From NCBI RefSeq assembly GCF_034347405.1, contig NZ_CP133778.1:5182501-5246500 (forward strand): a stretch of DNA of 64,000 nucleotides, read 5' to 3'. The notes under the pieces are model-generated. The model made no database searches. It was not told the origin of the DNA and was given only the letters and a program-made list of their open reading frames with translations. Positions 1 through 8,555 of this stretch are shown in pieces. This stretch comes from Pseudomonas sp. CCC3.1. GTDB lineage: Bacteria; Pseudomonadota; Gammaproteobacteria; Pseudomonadales; Pseudomonadaceae. Positions within the stretch are counted from its first letter, which is position 1; each line of letters begins with the position of its first letter. A program made the position numbers and the translations under genes.

Positions 1-835
1 GATGACGATCCAGCGTGTATTGCCGGGCCGTATGCCAGCAGAACTCCGCCGCTCCCAGCGCGCCCCACGAGATTCCGTAACGCGCCGAGTTCAGACAGGT
101 AAAAGGACCTTTCAGCCCGCGCACATCCGGGAAGATATTCTCTTGCGGCACAAACACGTTATCCATGACGATTTCGCCAGTGATCGACGCACGCAAACCG
201 ACCTTGCCGTGAATCGCTGGCGTACTCAGACCCTTCCAGCCTTTTTCCAGAACAAAGCCACGTATGTCGCCGTCGTCATCTTTCGCCCACACCACAAACA
301 CATCGGCAATCGGACTGTTAGTGATCCACATTTTGCTGCCCGTCAGGCTGTAGCCGCCATCCACCGAACGCGCACGCGTAATCATCGCGCCAGGATCCGA
401 ACCATGGTTAGGCTCCGTCAGACCAAAGCAGCCAATCCACTCGCCCGACGCCAGCTTCGGCAAATATTTTTGCTTCTGCGCTTCAGTACCGAACTCATTG
501 ATCGGCACCATCACCAGGGAGGACTGCACACTCATCATCGAGCGATAACCCGAGTCAACGCGCTCAACCTCACGAGCAATCAGACCGTAGCTGACATAGT
601 TCAGGCCACTGCCACCGTACTGCTCGGGAATCATCGCCCCCAGCAAGCCCGTCTCACCCATCTCGCGAAAGATCGCAGGATCGGTCTTCTCATTGCGGAA
701 AGCCTCAAGTACACGCGGCGCCAGCTTGTCTTGAGCAAATTGCTCAGCGCTGTCACGCACCATGCGCTCTTCTTCTGTGAGCTGCTGATCCAGCAACAGT
801 GGATCAATCCAGTTGAAGCTTGCTTTACCCGCCAT
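1..835 (-). CDS. gcdH: Glutaryl-CoA dehydrogenase (C-terminal part beyond window)
   Basis: FAD-dependent acyl-CoA dehydrogenase that oxidises and decarboxylates glutaryl-CoA to crotonyl-CoA in lysine/glutarate catabolism. The reverse-strand frame starts MAGKASFNWIDPLLLDQ and runs open to the window edge (about 278 of roughly 393 residues). Acyl-CoA dehydrogenase family motifs are visible: IGCFGLTEPNHGSDPGAM and KMWITNSPIADVFVVWAK in the beta-domain, then GFVLEKGWKGLSTP. A GAGGG ribosome site lies 8-9 bases before the ATG at 835. It is divergent from a LysR gene, the usual gcdH/gcdR arrangement in Pseudomonas. Assignment as glutaryl-CoA dehydrogenase rather than another acyl-CoA dehydrogenase rests on the N-terminal sequence plus this context. 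Confidence 0.9.
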   Translation of the reverse strand, partial: MAGKASFNWIDPLLLDQQLTEEERMVRDSAEQFAQDKLAPRVLEAFRNEKTDPAIFREMGETGLLGAMIPEQYGGSGLNYVSYGLIAREVERVDSGYRSMMSVQSSLVMVPINEFGTEAQKQKYLPKLASGEWIGCFGLTEPNHGSDPGAMITRARSVDGGYSLTGSKMWITNSPIADVFVVWAKDDDGDIRGFVLEKGWKGLSTPAIHGKVGLRASITGEIVMDNVFVPQENIFPDVRGLKGPFTCLNSARYGISWGALGAAEFCWHTARQYTLDRH

Positions 836-925
836 GAAAGAACCCTCGCGAAATAGATCAAATGTCGTTGGCCGATCCTAGGCCCCTCTATATAAGAAGC
901 ACAAACGAGGATTCAGCACGGCGTT

Positions 926-940
926 GTGATAATTTCTCAC
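926..940. promoter_or_regulatory. Candidate LysR operator between gcdH and gcdR
   Basis: The 15-base near-palindrome GTGATAATTTCTCAC lies in the 158-base divergent intergenic region and fits the LysR T-N11-A rule (T927, A939). Position and symmetry suggest a GcdR site controlling gcdH and gcdR. The assignment is inferred; only the symmetry is seen. Confidence 0.45.
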
Positions 941-993
941 TCCGTGATGGGCTAAAACGCCATTTCTGCCCACCTTTAGTGAGGAAGCCGTAC

Positions 994-1890
994 ATGCGCC
1001 GCAAGATCCCCAGCACAACAGCCCTCATCAGCTTTGAAGCGGCCGCACGCCACGAAAGCTTTACCAAAGCCGCGCACGAGCTTTCCCTGACTCAAGGCGC
1101 CATTTGCCGACAGATAGCCAGCCTGGAAGAATTCCTGAGTGTAGAACTCTTCAGACGCTCCAAACGTGGCGTAAAACTGACCGAAGCAGGCCTTTCCTAC
1201 AGTAGGCGCGTTGCGACCCAACTCGATGCCGTGGAACGGGACACGCTGTCCGTCATGGGCCAACAAGGTGCCAACACCATAGAGCTGGCCGTCGTCCCCA
1301 CCTTCGGCACGCAATGGCTACTGCCTCGCCTCAAAGACTTCCAGCAGCAGCACCCCGACGTCACCGTCAACCTCACAAACCGTACGCGCCCCTTCCTGTT
1401 TGCCGACACTGACTTCGATGCTGCCATCTACTTCGGCGATGCCGACTGGTCCGGCACGTCGTCCCACCGCTTGATGGGAGAAAACCCGCTGCCCGTGTGC
1501 AGCCCATCACTACTGGGCGCACATCAAAGCCTCAGTACACAGGCCATTGCCGAGCTGCCCCTGCTGCAACAAACCACCCGCCCCTACGCCTGGCGCCAAT
1601 GGTTTAACGCACAAGACATGAGCGTGCCGCGCGACATGACCGGCCCCCGCTACGAACTGTTTTCAATGCTGGCCCAAGCCGCCCTACACGAAATGGGCGT
1701 CGCACTGATCCCTCCCTTCCTCATTCAGCGCGAATTGGCCGAAAAACGCCTGGTGATTGCCAATCAGCACACATTGCCCAGTACCAAGGCTTACTACCTG
1801 ATAATTCCCGAACGCAAAATCGAGTCCGCTTCGCTACAGGCCTTTCGCGACTGGCTGATCAAGCAGGCCGAGGCCTACAGCCTGATTTGA
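994..1890 (+). CDS. gcdR: LysR-family regulator of glutarate catabolism
   Basis: LysR-type transcriptional activator of 298 residues. The N-terminal winged HTH (about residues 5-65, with AARHESFTKAAHELSLTQGA) is followed by a periplasmic-binding-like effector domain (about 90-295). It is divergent from gcdH, as in other pseudomonads where GcdR responds to glutarate. I chose the ATG at 994 (MRRKIPSTTALISFEAAA) because the HTH begins there and the upstream in-frame extension from 862 is unlike the family. Exact inducer specificity is inferred from context. Confidence 0.85.
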   Translation: MRRKIPSTTALISFEAAARHESFTKAAHELSLTQGAICRQIASLEEFLSVELFRRSKRGVKLTEAGLSYSRRVATQLDAVERDTLSVMGQQGANTIELAVVPTFGTQWLLPRLKDFQQQHPDVTVNLTNRTRPFLFADTDFDAAIYFGDADWSGTSSHRLMGENPLPVCSPSLLGAHQSLSTQAIAELPLLQQTTRPYAWRQWFNAQDMSVPRDMTGPRYELFSMLAQAALHEMGVALIPPFLIQRELAEKRLVIANQHTLPSTKAYYLIIPERKIESASLQAFRDWLIKQAEAYSLI

Positions 1891-2326
1891 ACGAACGCAT
1901 CGTCCAAACAAGTTATGTAGTGACACCCTAAAAGCACCTACAGATATACGTAAATGTCGCCTTTTGACACGCATGACTTAAGTCTAACTGGACAAACCTG
2001 AAGCCCAGTAACCACGCGGCCTACAGGGTATTTCTCAAAGTTATGCAGCGATAACCAAAAGAAATGTGAAAAAAAATCAAAAACAGCCTTAACTGTCTAC
2101 AAGGCCCACAGAATAAGGCCTGTAGCCGATCATTGCGACATTCGGTCACTGCATGACTTGTAGTTAATGTTCCGTCACCCTTCATAAGTTCTTGAAAGCC
2201 CCAAAAATCGCCAGCAGAATGCCGCGCCCCACCTCAGATTTGGTGGGATCGTGCTGATCGGCCGCCCCAGTCGCACCACCCGTAGTGCGCTGGCTTTCTT
2301 ATAAAAGATCACGCAGGAGATATGAC
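1891..2326. other. 436-base gap between gcdR and pntAA
   Basis: No convincing ORF. The stretch around 2040-2110 is AT-rich. A short hairpin (CCCACC / GGTGGG, about 2229-2248) and a TATAAA box near 2300 precede the pntAA ribosome site AGGAGA at 2314-2319. The hairpin and TATA box probably belong to the pnt promoter/leader. I see no RNA gene. Confidence 0.5.
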
Positions 2327-3448
2327 GTGCACATTGGTGTTCCTCTCGAAACCCAAACGGGTGAAACGCGGGTTGCTGCAACCCCGGAAACCATCAAGAA
2401 GCTGATCGGCCAAGGCCATAAGGTGACTGTTCAAAGCGGCGCGGGCATTAATGCCAGCGTCATCGACAGCGCCTATGAAGCCGCAGGCGCAACCATTGGC
2501 AGCGCTAAAGACGCCTTTGGCGCCGAGCTGATCCTCAAAGTGGTTGCTCCCAACGACAGCGAATTGGCCCTGATCAACAGCGCCGCCGTGCTGATTGGCA
2601 TGCTCAACCCGTTCAGCAATGAAACCATTGCCAAACTGGCCGAGCGCGGGATCACCGCCTTCTCCCTGGAAGCTGCCCCCCGCACCTCCCGTGCGCAAAG
2701 TCTTGATGTGCTGTCATCCCAAGCCAACATTGCCGGTTACAAAGCCGTGTTACTGGCCGCGCATCACTATCCGCGCTTCATGCCCATGTTGATGACCGCC
2801 GCCGGCACTGTAAAAGCCGCCCGCGTGCTGATTCTCGGCGCAGGTGTTGCAGGCTTGCAGGCCATTGCGACGGCCAAGCGACTGGGTGCAGTCATCGAGG
2901 CTTCTGATGTGCGGCCTGCGGTAAAAGAGCAGATCGAATCGCTGGGCGCCAAGTTTGTCGATGTCCCTTACGAGACCGACGAAGAACGCGAGTGCGCCGT
3001 CGGTGTTGGTGGCTACGCGCGCCCGATGCCCGCCAGCTGGATGCAACGCCAGGCGCTGGCCGTGCACGAACGCGCCAAGCAGGCCGATATTGTCATCACC
3101 ACGGCATTGATCCCCGGCCGCAAGGCACCTGTACTGCTGAGCGCCGACACTGTGGCGCAAATGAAGCCAGGCTCGGTGGTCATCGACTTAGCAGCCGCGC
3201 AAGGGGGCAACTGCCCGCTGACCGTGGCAGATCAAGTGGTCGTCGAAAACGGCGTGATCATTGTCGGCCCGACCAACCTGGCCGGAGAAGTGGCCGCAGA
3301 CGCATCAGCGCTGTACGCCCGCAACCTGCTGGACTTCCTCAAGCTGGTCTTCACCCCCGAAGGGCAGTTCCAGATCAACCTTGAAGACGACATCGTCGCC
3401 GCGTGCCTGATGTGCCGCGACGGTCAAGTCGTGCGCAAAAACGGCTGA
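2327..3448 (+). CDS. pntAA: NAD(P) transhydrogenase subunit alpha, part 1
   Basis: Soluble NAD(H)-binding domain I of the proton-translocating transhydrogenase, 373 residues. It starts at GTG 2327 (MHIGVPLETQTGETRVAATPE), 7 bases after AGGAGA; the nearby ATG at 2322 is out of frame. The AlaDh/PNT N-terminal domain is followed by a Rossmann fold with LILGAGVAGLQAIATAKRLG near residues 168-187. In E. coli PntA this domain is fused to a membrane segment; here, as in other Pseudomonas, the membrane part is the separate pntAB. First gene of a tight three-gene operon. Confidence 0.96.
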   Translation: MHIGVPLETQTGETRVAATPETIKKLIGQGHKVTVQSGAGINASVIDSAYEAAGATIGSAKDAFGAELILKVVAPNDSELALINSAAVLIGMLNPFSNETIAKLAERGITAFSLEAAPRTSRAQSLDVLSSQANIAGYKAVLLAAHHYPRFMPMLMTAAGTVKAARVLILGAGVAGLQAIATAKRLGAVIEASDVRPAVKEQIESLGAKFVDVPYETDEERECAVGVGGYARPMPASWMQRQALAVHERAKQADIVITTALIPGRKAPVLLSADTVAQMKPGSVVIDLAAAQGGNCPLTVADQVVVENGVIIVGPTNLAGEVAADASALYARNLLDFLKLVFTPEGQFQINLEDDIVAACLMCRDGQVVRKNG

Positions 3449-3459
3449 GGATAAAAATA

Positions 3460-3783
3460 ATGGAAGAGCTCATCTCCCCCGGCATCTACAACCTGATCAT
3501 TTTCGTACTGGCTATCTATGTCGGGTACCACGTGGTCTGGAACGTAACCCCTGCACTGCATACCCCGTTGATGGCCGTCACCAACGCCATTTCCGCGATT
3601 GTCATCGTCGGCGCCATGCTTGCCGCTGCGCTGACCGTCACGCCACTGGGTAAAACCATGGGCACCCTGGCGGTCGCTCTGGCAGCCGTAAACGTATTCG
3701 GTGGATTTTTGGTCACCCGGCGCATGCTGGAAATGTTCAAGAAGAAAGCACCTAAAGCTAAAGAAGAGGTGCGCAAGCCATGA
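3460..3783 (+). CDS. pntAB: NAD(P) transhydrogenase subunit alpha, part 2 (membrane)
   Basis: Small membrane subunit of 107 residues holding the alpha-chain part of the proton channel (domain II). Three or four hydrophobic helices are visible (YNLIIFVLAIYVGYHVVW; AISAIVIVGAMLAAALTV; MGTLAVALAAVNVFGGFLV), followed by a Lys-rich cytoplasmic tail. It starts at ATG 3460, 11 bases after the pntAA stop, and its stop overlaps the pntB start (ATGA), indicating translational coupling. Confidence 0.95.
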   Translation: MEELISPGIYNLIIFVLAIYVGYHVVWNVTPALHTPLMAVTNAISAIVIVGAMLAAALTVTPLGKTMGTLAVALAAVNVFGGFLVTRRMLEMFKKKAPKAKEEVRKP

Positions 3784-5216
3784 GCATGAACCTGGTCACT
3801 GTTCTCTACCTGGTTGCGTCGATCTGCTTCATCCAGGCCCTTAAAGGCCTCTCGCATCCCACCACTTCGCGGCGCGGCAACCTGTTCGGCATGCTCGGCA
3901 TGGGCCTGGCCGTTCTGACCACCATCGGTCTGGTCTACAAACTGGGCGCAGAAATTGCGACCGCAGGCATCGGCTACGTGATTGTCGGCCTGTTAGTCGG
4001 CGGCACCGCTGGCTCGATCATGGCCAAGCGCGTTGAAATGACCAAAATGCCTGAGCTGGTCGCCTTCATGCACAGCATGATCGGCCTCGCTGCCGTGTTT
4101 ATCGCCATCGCAGCCGTGGTAGAGCCCCAATCGCTGGGCATCGTCAAACACTTGGGCGACGCCATCCCGGCGGGCAACCGTCTGGAACTGTTCCTGGGCG
4201 CAGCCATTGGTGCGATCACCTTCTCGGGCTCGGTCATCGCGTTCGGCAAACTGTCGGGCAAATACAAGTTCCGCCTGTTTCAGGGCGCACCCGTACAGTT
4301 CAGCGGCCAACACAAACTGAATCTGGTACTTGGCCTGGCCACACTAGGTCTGGGCATCACCTTTATGCTCACCGGCAACCTCAACGCATTCGCGCTGATG
4401 CTGGCTCTGGCGTTCGTACTGGGCGTGCTGATCATCATCCCGATTGGCGGCGCCGACATGCCGGTCGTGGTGTCGATGCTTAATAGCTACTCGGGCTGGG
4501 CCGCAGCCGGTATCGGTTTCTCGCTGAACAACTCGATGCTGATCATCGCCGGCTCGCTGGTAGGTTCTTCGGGCGCCATCCTTTCGTACATCATGTGCAA
4601 AGCGATGAACCGCTCGTTCTTCAACGTGATCCTCGGCGGCTTTGGCGGCGCAGCCGATGTCGGCGGCCCTGCAGGCGCACAAGAAGCACGCCCGGTTAAA
4701 TCCGGCTCGGCTGATGACGCAACCTTCCTGCTGACCAATGCCGATACCGTGATCATCGTTCCGGGTTACGGCCTGGCCGTGGCGCGGGCGCAACACGCAC
4801 TCAAAGAGCTGACCGAAAAACTGACCCACCGCGGCGTGACCGTGAAATATGCGATTCACCCGGTCGCGGGTCGGATGCCTGGCCACATGAACGTTCTACT
4901 GGCCGAAGCAGAAGTGCCTTACGACCAAGTGTTCGAAATGGAAGACATCAACTCCGAGTTCGGCCAAGCCGACGTGGTGTTGGTGCTCGGCGCCAACGAC
5001 GTGGTCAACCCGGCGGCCAAGAACGATCCGAAATCGCCGATTGCCGGCATGCCGATCCTCGAAGCCTACAAAGCCAAAACCGTCATCGTTAACAAACGCT
5101 CCATGGCCAGCGGCTATGCAGGCCTGGATAACGAACTGTTTTACCTGGACAAAACCATGATGGTCTTCGGCGACGCGAAGAAAGTTATTGAAGATATGGT
5201 CAAAGCCGTCGAGTAA
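3780..5216 (+). CDS. pntB: NAD(P) transhydrogenase subunit beta
   Basis: Beta subunit of 478 residues, the full family length. The N-terminal half has about nine membrane helices of the proton channel; the C-terminal about 180 residues form the NADP(H)-binding domain III, with VIIVPGYGLAVARAQHAL and AIHPVAGRMPGHMNVLLAEA. With PntAA/PntAB it couples proton entry to hydride transfer from NADH to NADP+, supplying NADPH. The start overlaps the pntAB stop by four bases. A strong terminator follows. Confidence 0.96.
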   Translation: MSMNLVTVLYLVASICFIQALKGLSHPTTSRRGNLFGMLGMGLAVLTTIGLVYKLGAEIATAGIGYVIVGLLVGGTAGSIMAKRVEMTKMPELVAFMHSMIGLAAVFIAIAAVVEPQSLGIVKHLGDAIPAGNRLELFLGAAIGAITFSGSVIAFGKLSGKYKFRLFQGAPVQFSGQHKLNLVLGLATLGLGITFMLTGNLNAFALMLALAFVLGVLIIIPIGGADMPVVVSMLNSYSGWAAAGIGFSLNNSMLIIAGSLVGSSGAILSYIMCKAMNRSFFNVILGGFGGAADVGGPAGAQEARPVKSGSADDATFLLTNADTVIIVPGYGLAVARAQHALKELTEKLTHRGVTVKYAIHPVAGRMPGHMNVLLAEAEVPYDQVFEMEDINSEFGQADVVLVLGANDVVNPAAKNDPKSPIAGMPILEAYKAKTVIVNKRSMASGYAGLDNELFYLDKTMMVFGDAKKVIEDMVKAVE

Positions 5217-5239
5217 CATCCAGACCTTGCAACACCCAG

Positions 5240-5270
5240 AACCCCGGCGCTGAATTCACCGGGGTTTTTT
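5240..5270 (+). terminator. Intrinsic terminator of the pnt operon
   Basis: An AACCCCGG / CCGGGGTT stem with a loop of about 11 bases runs straight into a T tract (TTTTTT), 24 bases after the pntB stop. Confidence 0.85.
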
Positions 5271-5396
5271 ATTTCCTGAAACATCCCGACCAAAGGCTCT
5301 AAATCGGCCTGCGGCATTCGACCATGGTAGCGGGACGCTGCGCTTTGAAAATGAATAGACTGCGCATCTTGCTTCCGTTGCCCGAGATAACAATCC

Positions 5397-6887
5397 ATGT
5401 ACCGTGAACGTATTCGCCTGAACTCCCTGCACGATAAGGTTATGAGCGCCGAAGAAGCCGCCGCCCTTATTAAAGACGGCATGACCGTCGGCATGAGCGG
5501 TTTTACCCGTGCCGGTGAAGCCAAAGCCGTCCCGCACGCCCTGGCCGAGCGGGCCAAGCTTGAACCCCTGAAAATCACCCTGATGACCGGCGCCAGCCTG
5601 GGCAACGACCTCGACAAGCAATTGACCGAAGCCGGTGTACTCGCACGACGCATGCCGTTCCAGGTCGACAGCACGCTGCGCAAGGCGATCAACGCCGGCC
5701 AAGTCATGTTCATCGACCAGCACCTGTCCGAAACCGTTGAGCAACTGCGTAACAAGCAACTCACGCTGCCGGACATCGCCGTCATCGAAGCCGTTGCCAT
5801 TACCGAGCAAGGCCACATCGTGCCAACCACCTCGGTGGGCAACTCCGCCAGCTTCGCGATTTTCGCCAAACAAGTGATCGTCGAGATCAACCTGGCGCAC
5901 AACCCGAACCTGGAAGGTCTGCACGACATCTATATTCCGACCTACCGCCCGACGCGCACACCGATCCCGCTGGTAAAAGTCGACGACCGCATCGGCAGCA
6001 CCGCCATCCCGATCCCGGCAGAAAAAATCGTCGCGATCGTGATCACCAACAAACCGGACTCGCCGTCGACCGTGTCCGAACCCGACCACGAAACAGATGG
6101 CATCGCCTTCCACCTAATCAACTTCCTCAAGCAGGAAGTTGCAGAAGGCCGCATGACCAACAAGCTCGGCCCGCTGCAAGCCGGTATCGGCAACATCGCC
6201 AACGCGGTGATGTGCGGCTTGATCGACTCGCCGTTCGAAGACCTGACCATGTACTCCGAAGTGCTGCAGGACTCGACCTTCGACCTGATCGACGCGGGCA
6301 AGATGAGCTTTGCATCGGGCAGCTCGATCACCTTGTCCGAGCGGCGCAACTCAGATGTCTTCGGCAACCTTGAGCGCTACAAAGACAAACTCGTGCTGCG
6401 CCCGCAAGAGATCTCCAACCACCCAGAAGTGGTTCGACGCCTGGGCATCATCGGCATCAACACTGCGCTGGAGTTCGACATCTACGGCAACGTCAACTCC
6501 ACCCACGTCTGCGGCACGCGGATGATGAACGGCATCGGCGGCTCGGGCGACTTCGCCCGTAACGCACACCTGGCGATCTTCGTGACCAAGTCCATCGCCA
6601 AAGCCGGAGCAATATCCAGCGTTGTGCCAATGGTCAGCCACGTCGACCACACCGAGCACGATGTCGACATTCTGGTGACCGAGCAGGGCCTGGCAGACTT
6701 GCGCGGCCTGGCACCGCGTGAACGCGCTCGCGTGATCATCGACAACTGTGTTCATCCAGACTTCCGTGAAGCCCTGAACGACTACTTCACCAAAGCCTGC
6801 GCCATTGGCGGCCACACCCCGCACATCCTGCGCGAAGCCTTGAGCTGGCACATCAACCTGGAAGAAACCGGGAAAATGCTGCCGTAA
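5397..6887 (+). CDS. Acetyl-CoA hydrolase/transferase family (probable succinyl-CoA:acetate CoA-transferase)
   Basis: CoA transferase of 496 residues, the full length of the cat1/ScpC/AarC class I family. N-terminal AcetylCoA_hydrolase domain with DGMTVGMSGFTRAGEAKAVP (about 24-43). C-terminal half with GIGNIANAV and the G-x-G-G-S-GDF stretch (NGIGGSGDFARNA) typical of the CoA-binding domain, then VSHVDHTEHDVDILVTEQG. Members move CoA between acetate, succinate or propionate, and some bypass succinyl-CoA synthetase. The same gene sits beside pntB in other Pseudomonas. The true donor/acceptor pair cannot be read from sequence. Flanked by terminators, so probably monocistronic. Confidence 0.88.
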   Translation: MYRERIRLNSLHDKVMSAEEAAALIKDGMTVGMSGFTRAGEAKAVPHALAERAKLEPLKITLMTGASLGNDLDKQLTEAGVLARRMPFQVDSTLRKAINAGQVMFIDQHLSETVEQLRNKQLTLPDIAVIEAVAITEQGHIVPTTSVGNSASFAIFAKQVIVEINLAHNPNLEGLHDIYIPTYRPTRTPIPLVKVDDRIGSTAIPIPAEKIVAIVITNKPDSPSTVSEPDHETDGIAFHLINFLKQEVAEGRMTNKLGPLQAGIGNIANAVMCGLIDSPFEDLTMYSEVLQDSTFDLIDAGKMSFASGSSITLSERRNSDVFGNLERYKDKLVLRPQEISNHPEVVRRLGIIGINTALEFDIYGNVNSTHVCGTRMMNGIGGSGDFARNAHLAIFVTKSIAKAGAISSVVPMVSHVDHTEHDVDILVTEQGLADLRGLAPRERARVIIDNCVHPDFREALNDYFTKACAIGGHTPHILREALSWHINLEETGKMLP

Positions 6888-6901
6888 CACGCGAACTAGA
6901 C

Positions 6902-6939
6902 AGCCGCCGGAGAAAACACTGTTTTTCGGCGGCTTTTTT
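6902..6939 (+). terminator. Terminator after the CoA transferase
   Basis: Stem AGCCGCCG (6902-6909) / CGGCGGCT (6927-6934) followed by a run of T, 15 bases after the stop codon. Confidence 0.85.
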
Positions 6940-6956
6940 ATGCCCGCCTGACAAAA

Positions 6957-7127
6957 ACTGTACTGCTGTACTGGTTGTTTCCTACCCTTAACAGTCATCC
7001 TTCCTACTAAAAAAGCTAATTTCGCACCAACATAGTGCCGACAGGTACAGTTGTGCTCATTTTTGGCCGTACAGCACCCATAAACAGTTAACTGGCCCAT
7101 CGCAATACAGTTGAACTGTATCTACAG
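6957..7127. promoter_or_regulatory. Cluster of CTGTAC/TACAG operator-like motifs upstream of DUF1127 gene
   Basis: A tandem 9-base repeat ACTGTACTG-CTGTACTGG (6957-6974), GGTACAGTT (7044-7052), GTACAG (7069-7074), the palindrome TACAGTTGAACTGTA (7106-7120; 7-base arms) and CTACAG (7122-7127). More TACAGTT copies occur after the gene at 7552-7558 and 7582-7588. The repetition suggests binding sites of a dimeric regulator controlling the 7204 gene; its identity is unknown. This occupies most of the 316-base gap 6888-7203; the rest shows nothing else. Confidence 0.4.
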
Positions 7128-7203
7128 AGTCTGGACAGAGAGGAGGATCATTGGCATCAGTTAAACCACTACCTAATGCCGCCACAAGCGGAAGGATGCC
7201 GTC

Positions 7204-7419
7204 ATGGAACGTACACTCAGTTCCGATCTGTTCAGCGAAAGCAACACTGTAAACACCCAGGCTTCGATGCCTCTGCGCGTACTTGCCAACCTGATGTTGT
7301 GGCAGCGCCGTATCTCCAGCCGCCATCAATTGGCTCGTCTGGATTCGCGTCTTCTGGCTGATGCCGGTATCAGCGAAGCACAGCGTTACGAAGAGCTGAG
7401 CAAGCCGTTCTGGCGCTAA
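7204..7419 (+). CDS. DUF1127 small protein
   Basis: Small protein of 71 residues whose C-terminal about 45 residues fit the DUF1127 pattern: LMLWQRRISSRHQLARLDSRLLADAGIS, with the family's LA-L-L-DIG-like motif in a variant form. DUF1127 proteins are short, basic, often RNA-linked factors affecting phosphate, motility or stress responses. Ribosome site GGAAGG is 8 bases before the ATG. It is isolated: dense operator-like repeats upstream, a perfect hairpin terminator downstream. Function here is not established. Confidence 0.82.
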   Translation: MERTLSSDLFSESNTVNTQASMPLRVLANLMLWQRRISSRHQLARLDSRLLADAGISEAQRYEELSKPFWR

Positions 7420-7475
7420 TGAGCGCTCGCTGGCCCTGACCATCGGTCCACTGCCAGCACCCAGAATTGAAAAAA

Positions 7476-7509
7476 CAAAACCCGTCGCGGGTAACCGCGA
7501 CGGGTTTTG
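7476..7509 (+). terminator. Hairpin terminator after DUF1127 gene
   Basis: A perfect 15-base stem, CAAAACCCGTCGCGG (7476-7490) with its exact complement (7495-7509), around a GTAA loop. The A and T runs at the foot make it usable on both strands. Confidence 0.85.
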
Positions 7510-7718
7510 TCGTTTCAGGCACCTGATTTCAACAGGTTAACAGCGGACAGATACAGTTTTAACAAACCAAAAACTAAACAGTACAGTTAGCCAAAAGCCT
7601 GATCCAGAGCACTCCTTCTGCGCCAATCGTCAAAACCACCTTTGCGCCAAGCAGCCCTGCGCCTACTATTCGCCTCAGAATCGTCTATTTTTATACGACC
7701 CTCTTCTGGAGCAACACC

Positions 7719-8036
7719 ATGCCCACTCTTCGTCTGTTCAGTGCCGCTGCTTTGCTGACACTTGCTGCCAGCGCCAGCGCCTCCAGCTTCCTCGTCACTA
7801 CCGATGCCATCGTGGGCGCCCTCAAAGCCACCTCCGACCTGACTTCGGACGCCACCGGCTCACTGCGTAACAACAAAATTGTGCGCGAAGCCCGTGACGA
7901 CGCTGCCAGCTTCGTCGCCAGCGAAGGCGTTATCCGCGGCGTGAAACTGGAAAGCGCATTCGACACCATTCGCCAGCAAGCACCTCAACTGCAAGCCACC
8001 GATGCCCAACTGGCGCAGGCCATTCTGGCAATCTGA
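7719..8036 (+). CDS. DUF2388 (TIGR02448) exported protein, copy 1
   Basis: Protein of 105 residues with a Sec signal peptide (MPTLRLFSAAALLTLAASAS, cleavage near ASA-SS). The mature part contains the family block SLRNNKIVREARDDAASFVAS and ends with QLAQAILAI. It is the first of three tandem paralogues ahead of a DUF4105 gene. The family is almost confined to Pseudomonas and its function is unknown. The conserved RxxKxxREARDDAAxFxASEGxxRGxxLESAF core is shared with copy 3. Predicted periplasmic. Confidence 0.85.
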   Translation: MPTLRLFSAAALLTLAASASASSFLVTTDAIVGALKATSDLTSDATGSLRNNKIVREARDDAASFVASEGVIRGVKLESAFDTIRQQAPQLQATDAQLAQAILAI

Positions 8037-8043
8037 TGTTCGG

Positions 8044-8116
8044 GTGGGAGCTGCCGCAGGCTGCGATCTTTTGACTTTTTACAGATCAAAAGATCGCAGC
8101 CTGCGGCAGCTCCCAC
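8044..8116. repeat. REP-type palindrome (GTGGGAGCTGCCGCAGGCTG family)
   Basis: Two perfectly complementary 29-base arms (8044-8072 and 8088-8116) around a 15-base spacer. It lies between DUF2388 copies 1 and 2. Such elements are repetitive in Pseudomonas and usually intergenic; this one could stabilise or end the copy 1 transcript. Confidence 0.85.
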
Positions 8117-8235
8117 GCAAGTAGGCGCACGCCACACGTCTATTCTCTTAAAGCTTCATGAAGATCCCGACCCCGTACTGGTTCTGCTCCGACCATTACG
8201 CTAGCCTTGGGCCTCGATCACACAGAACGAGACCC

Positions 8236-8529
8236 ATGCGTTTTTCTTTATTAGCGCTTCTTGCACTCTGCTGGACCCACTCAGCTTTCGCCTTCGACAC
8301 GACCACCCAAAATGTGGTGCTCAGTGGTTACGTCACCAGTAAAGTGACGTCCGCGCCTTTCGATAACAAATTGATTTGTGCCGCCCAGGATGACGCTGCC
8401 GTCTTTATTGCCAGTGACGGCCAACAACGAGGCGCACAGCTGGAGTCGGCCTTGCGCTACCTGCGCCAGACCCAGCCAAAATTGAATGCCTCCGACCTTG
8501 AACTGGCACAAGCAATTCTCGTCCAATAA
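8236..8529 (+). CDS. DUF2388 exported protein, copy 2 (divergent)
   Basis: Protein of 97 residues starting at ATG 8236 (MRFSLLALLALCWTHSAFAF, signal peptide cleaved near AFA). The mature region keeps DDAAVFIASDGQQRGAQLESAL and the terminal LELAQAILVQ but is otherwise the most diverged of the three paralogues: the REARDD core reads ICAAQDD. The upstream in-frame ATG at 8158 would put 26 non-signal residues before the signal peptide and is rejected. Same strand and spacing as its neighbours; function unknown. Confidence 0.82.
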   Translation: MRFSLLALLALCWTHSAFAFDTTTQNVVLSGYVTSKVTSAPFDNKLICAAQDDAAVFIASDGQQRGAQLESALRYLRQTQPKLNASDLELAQAILVQ

Positions 8530-8555
8530 GCACCCGCGTTTTCTGGAGATGTTTC

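Noticed and set aside
7145..7253. A second reading frame after AGAGGAGG starting at TTG upstream of the DUF1127 gene
   Set aside because: Spacing to TTG is only four bases, the frame overlaps the DUF1127 gene and shows no coding character. A leader peptide cannot be excluded but is unsupported.
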